A DNA stretch of 64,000 bases from Microstegium vimineum (taxonomy: Eukaryota; Streptophyta; Magnoliopsida; Poales; Poaceae). Location: contig CM039133.1 of NCBI GenBank assembly GCA_022036555.1, positions 2,979,184-3,043,183 of the forward strand, written 5' to 3'. A program made the translations under genes and the position numbers. Each line of letters begins with the position of its first letter. Position 1 is the first letter of the stretch. The notes below the pieces were generated by a model. The model ran no database searches and was not told the DNA's origin. It saw nothing but the letters and a program-made list of their open reading frames with translations. Below are positions 59,217 to 64,000 of the stretch, one piece after another.

Positions 59217-61520
59217 CACTAAAAAAATTTGGGTTTACGTGACGTCTTGATTTTGTCTCGGACAAGGGAAAATCCGTCATGATTAACTATCGGTGACAGT
59301 CCAGTGAAACGTCACCTATCCCTTGTCATACATTTTTTAGACCGAAATAGAACGTCACATGTTGGTTTTTTGGGTCGTCATTGATAAACCAGAGGGCAAC
59401 TATAGAAAAGGCTATGGCGACGAACTTAGCCGTCATGGTTTTGTTGCCAAGTCAGTTGTTGCCATGTCATTTGATGATGTTGGATCTGATCTGGCTGTCA
59501 CCTTGCCACATCATCAGTAGGCTTTCTATGACCTATTTTTCTCCAATTAGGCCCATGTCTTGTATATTTTTTAGATTTAATTAGGCCCATATTTTAGTAG
59601 GCACTATTGGGCTAGCCCAATTCCATAGTAGAATTAGCCCATTATGGCCCATAACATATTAGCAAACATTTAAATTTAAATTGCAACAAATTCAAATTTA
59701 AATGGACACCAATTTTACATTTAAATTGATGGTACATTCAAATTGAAATTCACATGCTTCATGCCTACACAGGATGGTGGCATTAGGGATTACGGACGGG
59801 CGATTGCACAGATCCACAGACAGCAAAATGCATAGCAAAAGGTACTTTAGATAGAATTGGCTAGCAAGAAACAAAGTAAGTAATAAGCACAGGCGCCTTG
59901 CAAGAGACGTCATGTCTGTCTCTCCACCCAATCGCATAAATTTGAAAAAAAAACTCTCATACACATCCAGAATCAAACTGCACCGTTTCCAAACTAAAGT
60001 GCATTAATTAATTTCCAATAAACAGTCTGTGGCTTCACTTGCATTCACAGATGTTCATCTGAACAGGAGTAAGAACCTGCTGCATGCCCGGCCGGCGGCT
60101 GGCGTCATCGGCCGGCGTCGATGACCGACGACATGGTGGCCTCCTCCACCTCGGCCGCGGAGCTCGGCTGCTGCCCTCTGCGTTCATATCCCCCTCTGCC
60201 AAAATTAGATCGCCCAAAATAGAAGGTGCAGGACAGACATTCACCTTCAACATGCTCTCCCCGCCCTGGCCCCTTCGCTGGTTTCCTGCCCCTCTTCTTC
60301 GGCGACATCGGTGGTGCCTGCGGGATGGTGGCGGCCACGCTCGATGCGCTCGTCACCTTCACCATCGAGGCCACATTTGTAGGCTGCTGGACGGCGGAGC
60401 AGGATGGCGAAGCGGCGGTGCAGGAATCGGTGGATCTCGAGGGTGCGGGATGGTGGAGCAGGGCTGCAGGAGGGCGGAGCTGCGGGATGGATTGGGGTGA
60501 TTCGGTGGTGCCGACGGTGGAGCCAGATTATATATGGCGCTGCAATATTACCAAAATATCCCCATCGTTTCATTTGCAGGATGCACGGATGGCGGGGCAT
60601 AATAGTAAATTGGTAGCAAAATATTTGAGGTGGGAAGTGCGCTTGTCACGAAATATTGGAGGTGTTCAGAATGCCCGCCGAAGGCCAAAATTTTTCCAAG
60701 GCGCGCGCCTCTGTTGACGGTGACTCTTTTGTTTGCTTCTATTATTTTTTTTCTTAGCTACCGAAATAATAAAATACTGCCAGATAAGAACCAAATTTTG
60801 AATATTGTGGGCCTACTTGCTTAGGTGATAACCAAATTTTGGATTACCATGTACTTACTTGTTTAGGGAATAACCAAAATTTTAGAGTTTAGCTATCAAA
60901 TTGTTTAGCACCGGTAATCTAAACAAATCACTAATACCCCCTCTTATGACACACTAACAGTACTTAATAGGACATGTTAGGCCCAATAATCTATATTTGT
61001 CCGAAGGTGATCTATAATAGAACATGTTTTAAAGTTTAGCAATCAAAATTTGTTTTGGTGGTGATTATATATAGTAAGTACCAAATAACTTCTACTAACC
61101 CCCAAGGTTCTCTATGTATGTAGATCAATTAACTCCATCGTGTTATGTTATATAACACTATTTTGCTATATAACACTATTTTTTGGACACATTTACCTTC
61201 GTCCCATCATTCATGCTTACTTCTCTCACTGACAGCTAGGTCCCACCAGCCCAGCGAAATCCCCTGCCACTCAGCAGGGCACCAAGGAATGATGTGGACG
61301 CACACATCATCATGATACGTTGGATGTTCGATCTGTGACCTTCCGATGAGTCTGTCATGGATGTCCAAAATGATCCGTGACGTCCAGTTGTGACGCTAAT
61401 TTAATGGATCGTCGTATATTCATCACCTTGGATTTGAACCGTCACGGATAACTAAATTCCATGATGATTTGTTAGAATTTCACAATTAAACTGTCACGTA
61501 TACCCAAAATTCTTGTAGTG
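59217..61520. mobile_element. Non-autonomous CACTA element, 2.3 kb
   Basis: It begins CACTAAAAAAATTTGGGTTT and ends AAAATTCTTGTAGTG, whose inverse CACTACAAGAATTTTGGGT matches apart from a few positions; ACGTGAC follows inside both ends. A GGG duplication flanks it (59214-59216 and 61521-61523). Subterminal regions hold several CGTCACG/CGTGACG-type words. No transposase is present. Confidence 0.9.
60105..60374 (-). pseudogene. ORF fragment inside the 2.3-kb CACTA element
   Basis: An 89-codon minus-strand ORF in a GC-rich island (about 60040-60720). It contains PKKRGRKPAKGPGRG, an AT-hook-like basic patch, and looks like the first exon of a CACTA accessory protein left after internal deletion. 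Alternatively, it is a captured host exon. I recognise no complete domain. Confidence 0.4.
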
Positions 61521-61688
61521 GGGCCTTGGCTAAGTTTGGCTGCTGCTCGCTGCTATCGATTTAGTCCTGAGTGCTGCTCGCTGCTACCAATTACAAAATA
61601 GAATATACATACATGTATACTAGATGTATTACTATTTATTTTTTGCACCTAAATCTTGGGTATTCCAAGGAATACCTTTAGCTCCGCC

Positions 61689-62230
61689 AGTGCACCATAG
61701 CCGCCGGATTCAGCGACGACGACGGCGAGGAGAGATGCGAGCGAGCGAGCTTTGGCGTGGGCAGGAAGGATTGAGACTTGAGAGCCATCGATGGTGGACG
61801 AACAGGGGGGCCATGATTGCTAATAATATAATATACTACTCCATCTTTCGGTCGGACTCAGACCTGCTGTCTTCTGTTCCGAACGGGAACGAAGATTCGA
61901 AGAAAGAACAGAGGTACATACATGTCTTGTTCCGTCAGAAATTACAGAGACGATGTTGTAGCCTAGCTACAATTATTATTTTTGCTAAATTTAAGAAAAA
62001 AAAACAACATTATTTCTCGGTCTAAGCAACATGACCTTTCAAATTAATTAAGCAAAGTCAAATATCGATCAAACTACGACAAGTTAAATGTGGGGAAGTC
62101 CACGCTTCACTACTGGGGAAATGTTCTTGAGTAATTTTTTAGAAGTACACTCATTCACGCTAGGGCGCTACAGTACCTGCTTTTTTTTGAACATGTCACT
62201 TAATTTCTCCAACCGTGGTTGGACAGTACC
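61689..62230. repeat. Upstream flank of copy F (inverted relative to copy E)
   Basis: Inverse complement of 53058-53297 and 52310-52476, joined without the 580-bp insert present at copy E. It includes GCTGTCTTCTGTTCCGAACG and CTAAGCAACATGACCTTTCA. It belongs to copy F on the minus strand and would contain its promoter before the insertion. Confidence 0.75.
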
Positions 62231-62459
62231 GTGAGTGTCTTCGAATCACGTAAATGAATATAAAGATGGGCCATATATATATCAATCATCACGTTCTGTT
62301 GGGTTGATTATTTTTGTGGCTGATATTATTTTTAGTTATTTTATTATAAGAGTTGTATCATGGTGGCTGATAAACCATATTGATAAGCCAAGCGAACAAA
62401 GTGATTCATATACTGCACACTCTAAGCATATAGAATAAATCAACAAATGCAAGGGAATA

Positions 62460-63010
62460 CTGCTGGCGGATTTGCAACTGACAAGCAGAGAGTTTGGAAG
62501 CAGAGCACGTGCTCAAATTATGTATTATATATTGTAGTTATAAGCGCCACTCGATGTACCCACCATATTAAAAACAAATAACACCATATATCAGGAATAC
62601 TACAGTATATGATGTCAAAGAAACATTCTTTACGGTGTGCAGATCCGGTCAAATGCACCCAAGAGATCGCAAAACCATACATGTTCCACAGATTCACAAC
62701 TGTCGAACCAAGAGATCGTAGACAGAGATACTCACACATATCAGCCACAAATTCAGTAGTAAAGCAGACAACTCGAACCGGGTTTCATTGGCTTACATTA
62801 TTATCACTACCAAAAAGGACTTCCCTTATTCTCAACATAAAAAAAAAGTACTTCCCTTCTCGGTAGCAAAACCAGAAATTTTTTTTGCACAAAAGTAAAT
62901 ACCAAAGAGGTTACAAGCTCACGCCTCATCCAGTACGTACTACTTCTTATATACTGTGTAGTCAACATGTTACAGTACTTATTAAAGGTATGCACAGATA
63001 CTATGCACAT
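62460..63010. repeat. Inverted copy of the subfamily-1 3' flank
   Basis: TTTGGAAGCAGAGC, CACCATATATCAGGAATAC, CATTGGCTTACATTATTATC and AAAAGGACTTCCCTT are the inverse complement of sequence at about 26095-26370 (and 22260-22500). In the minus-strand orientation of copy F, it sits upstream of the E/F-type flank. The order is therefore subfamily-1 3' flank, shared spacer, subfamily-2 gene. Confidence 0.75.
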
Positions 63011-63429
63011 AGCAGTATCCTAAGGCCCTCCACAACGTGCTAGCGATGCCAAAGAAAAACATGGGGCCTACAATAAAATCAGAGCATCACTTTAGCAGGG
63101 CTGCAGTGTGAAGAAAACAGAGCACCGATGCTTTCTGCAATGCTTGGTCCCACATAAAATAAAATATTGTTATCCTTTCCTCCTAGCCTTCGGTCAGTTC
63201 TCATCACAGAAATGAAAAAATGATTGTTTATTAACTATACAGGACTGGAGATGGTGTGGAAGATGGTCCTGGAGATGGCGTACGGCATACATGACTGGAC
63301 TGGACCGACGGCAAGCTCGCGACGTCCACGAACCAGGGCTTGTGGAGGAGCCAGAGCCAGGGACAGGGAGGAGACGGATCGGAGAAATTCAGTGTGGATC
63401 TGTTGGTTTTTGCTCATATCTGTTACTAT
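63011..63429. other. Spacer, right-hand part homologous to 27.3 kb
   Basis: No gene recognised. The last stretch (TGTTGGTTTTTGCTCATATC) matches about 27295-27315, the empty site of the next MITE. Confidence 0.5.
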
Positions 63430-63690
63430 GGCCGTGTTTAGTTCCGGATTCGGGGTGGTCGAATCGGCACAGTGCCACCCCCGAGCACTGTAACACTTTT
63501 GTTTTTTATGTTAATAATTGTCCAAAAATTAATTAATTAGGCTTAAAATGTTCGTCTCGTAAAGTACAACAAAACTGCACAAATAGTTTTTAATTTCATC
63601 TACATTTAGTATTCCATACATAGGTCGACATTTCGATGTGATGGGGAATCTTCTTTTTACATAGTGAAATTTGGGGAACTAAACAAGCCC
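63430..63690. mobile_element. MITE, 261 bp, with TAT target duplication
   Basis: The ends GGCCGTGTTTAGTTCC and GGGGAACTAAACAAGCCC are inverted repeats with small differences. TAT flanks both sides (63427-63429 and 63691-63693). The interior has TAATTAATTAGGCTTAAAA and TCGTCTCGTAAAGT, usual for this very common grass MITE. The related sequence at 27315-27330 (TATTACTCTGTTAGGAAGTC) lacks the element, giving a natural empty site. Confidence 0.88.
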
Positions 63691-64000
63691 TATGTTAAAA
63701 AGTCCAATTGTTTAGCGACATGACCTGAAGAGACACACACACTGTACGTAATCTGAAGGAAGGAAGTTAGTTTGACTAGTGTGACTGAGACGCTATTCTG
63801 TATGCAGAACTCTGACAGGAGGAGCCACCACCGGTCCGTACCAGCAGTAGCAAGCCAAGGAACGACGACGAAGACCGCCGGACAAGAACACTGAATCCAC
63901 GGAGCAGAGCAGAGCAACTCCAGTCGATCGGCTACATACGCCGCCCTACGGTCGACGTCGACGACATCATATAATCCCGCAGCAGTAGAACGTCAGCCGG
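63691..64000 (-). repeat. Second copy of the 27.3-27.5 kb block with the 3' end of a second 106-aa gene
   Basis: AAGTCCAATTGTTTAGCGAC, then GGCTACATACGCC and ATCCCGCAGCAGTAGAACGT, match 27330-27485. The final about 35 bases read on the minus strand as the C-terminus of the 106-aa protein with its stop (ATATGA in place of ATCTGA). Between the matching ends lies about 160 bp of sequence (63755-63920) not present at 27.4 kb. The gene itself continues beyond the window. Confidence 0.75.

Noticed and set aside
58711..59280. 189-codon minus-strand ORF as a gene
   Set aside because: It reads copy F in the wrong frame (the DSG block is lost) and runs into non-homologous DNA upstream.

Overview
This is nuclear DNA of a flowering plant, almost certainly a grass and probably a panicoid such as a sorghum, sugarcane or Miscanthus relative. 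The evidence is a spliced plant PAS-Raf kinase gene with GT-AG introns, several CACTA (En/Spm) transposons, grass-type MITEs, L1-type LINE fragments, a very long solo LTR and AT microsatellites. The window is gene-poor and repeat-rich. The species assignment is inference.

Layout. (1) 1-12.4 kb: a decayed CACTA transposon region on the minus strand. It has a TNP2 transposase pseudogene (7998-11353) and a second pseudogene (2189-5965) that joins a Ptta/En-Spm domain to a Ulp1 cysteine protease domain. Subterminal repeats, a 40-bp array, a 17-copy array of about 22 bp and long palindromes lie around them. (2) 13.3-20.7 kb: the one clearly intact conventional gene, a 13-exon plus-strand gene for a 729-aa PAS-domain Raf-like MAPKKK. 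(3) 20.9-27.4 kb: two direct copies of a segment of about 2.8 kb. Each carries a two-exon gene for a 138-150 aa protein made of little more than the protease/beta-barrel domain of a Ty1/copia polyprotein, plus a decayed exon copy downstream. (4) 27.4-30.9 kb: a 106-aa minus-strand gene with a TATA box, a duplicated promoter block and a Stowaway-like MITE. (5) 30.9-34.7 kb: a 3.8-kb solo LTR with a perfect 5-bp target duplication. (6) 34.7-43 kb: AT-rich intergenic DNA, microsatellites and tandem repeats. (7) 43.1-44.3 kb: a minus-strand F-box gene with two frameshifts. (8) 44.7-64 kb: a mosaic holding four more copies of the copia-protease-like gene (45.1, 47.2, 53.3 and 58.2-58.9 kb). They are interleaved with two LINE fragments, two non-autonomous CACTA elements with clear target duplications, a SINE-like tRNA-derived unit and a MITE whose empty site is visible elsewhere in the window.

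The most interesting theme is the local family of stand-alone copia protease/beta-barrel genes: six recognisable copies plus two decayed exon copies. Subfamily 1 (21.1 and 24.9 kb) keeps an open frame and an intron but has lost the catalytic Asp-Ser-Gly. Subfamily 2 (45.1 and 53.3 kb) keeps the Asp-Ser-Gly in open frames; its copies at 47.2 and 58.5 kb are broken. A shared promoter-like module occurs four times (28.9, 38.5, 44.7 and 57.8 kb). One copy sits directly upstream of the 45.1-kb gene and another faces the 58.5-kb copy head-on, so it could drive an antisense transcript. Shared flanks show that subfamily 1 and 2 units were once adjacent and then spread by direct and inverted duplication. 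Exaptation or regulation is inference; the sequence shows the copies, open frames and breakpoints.
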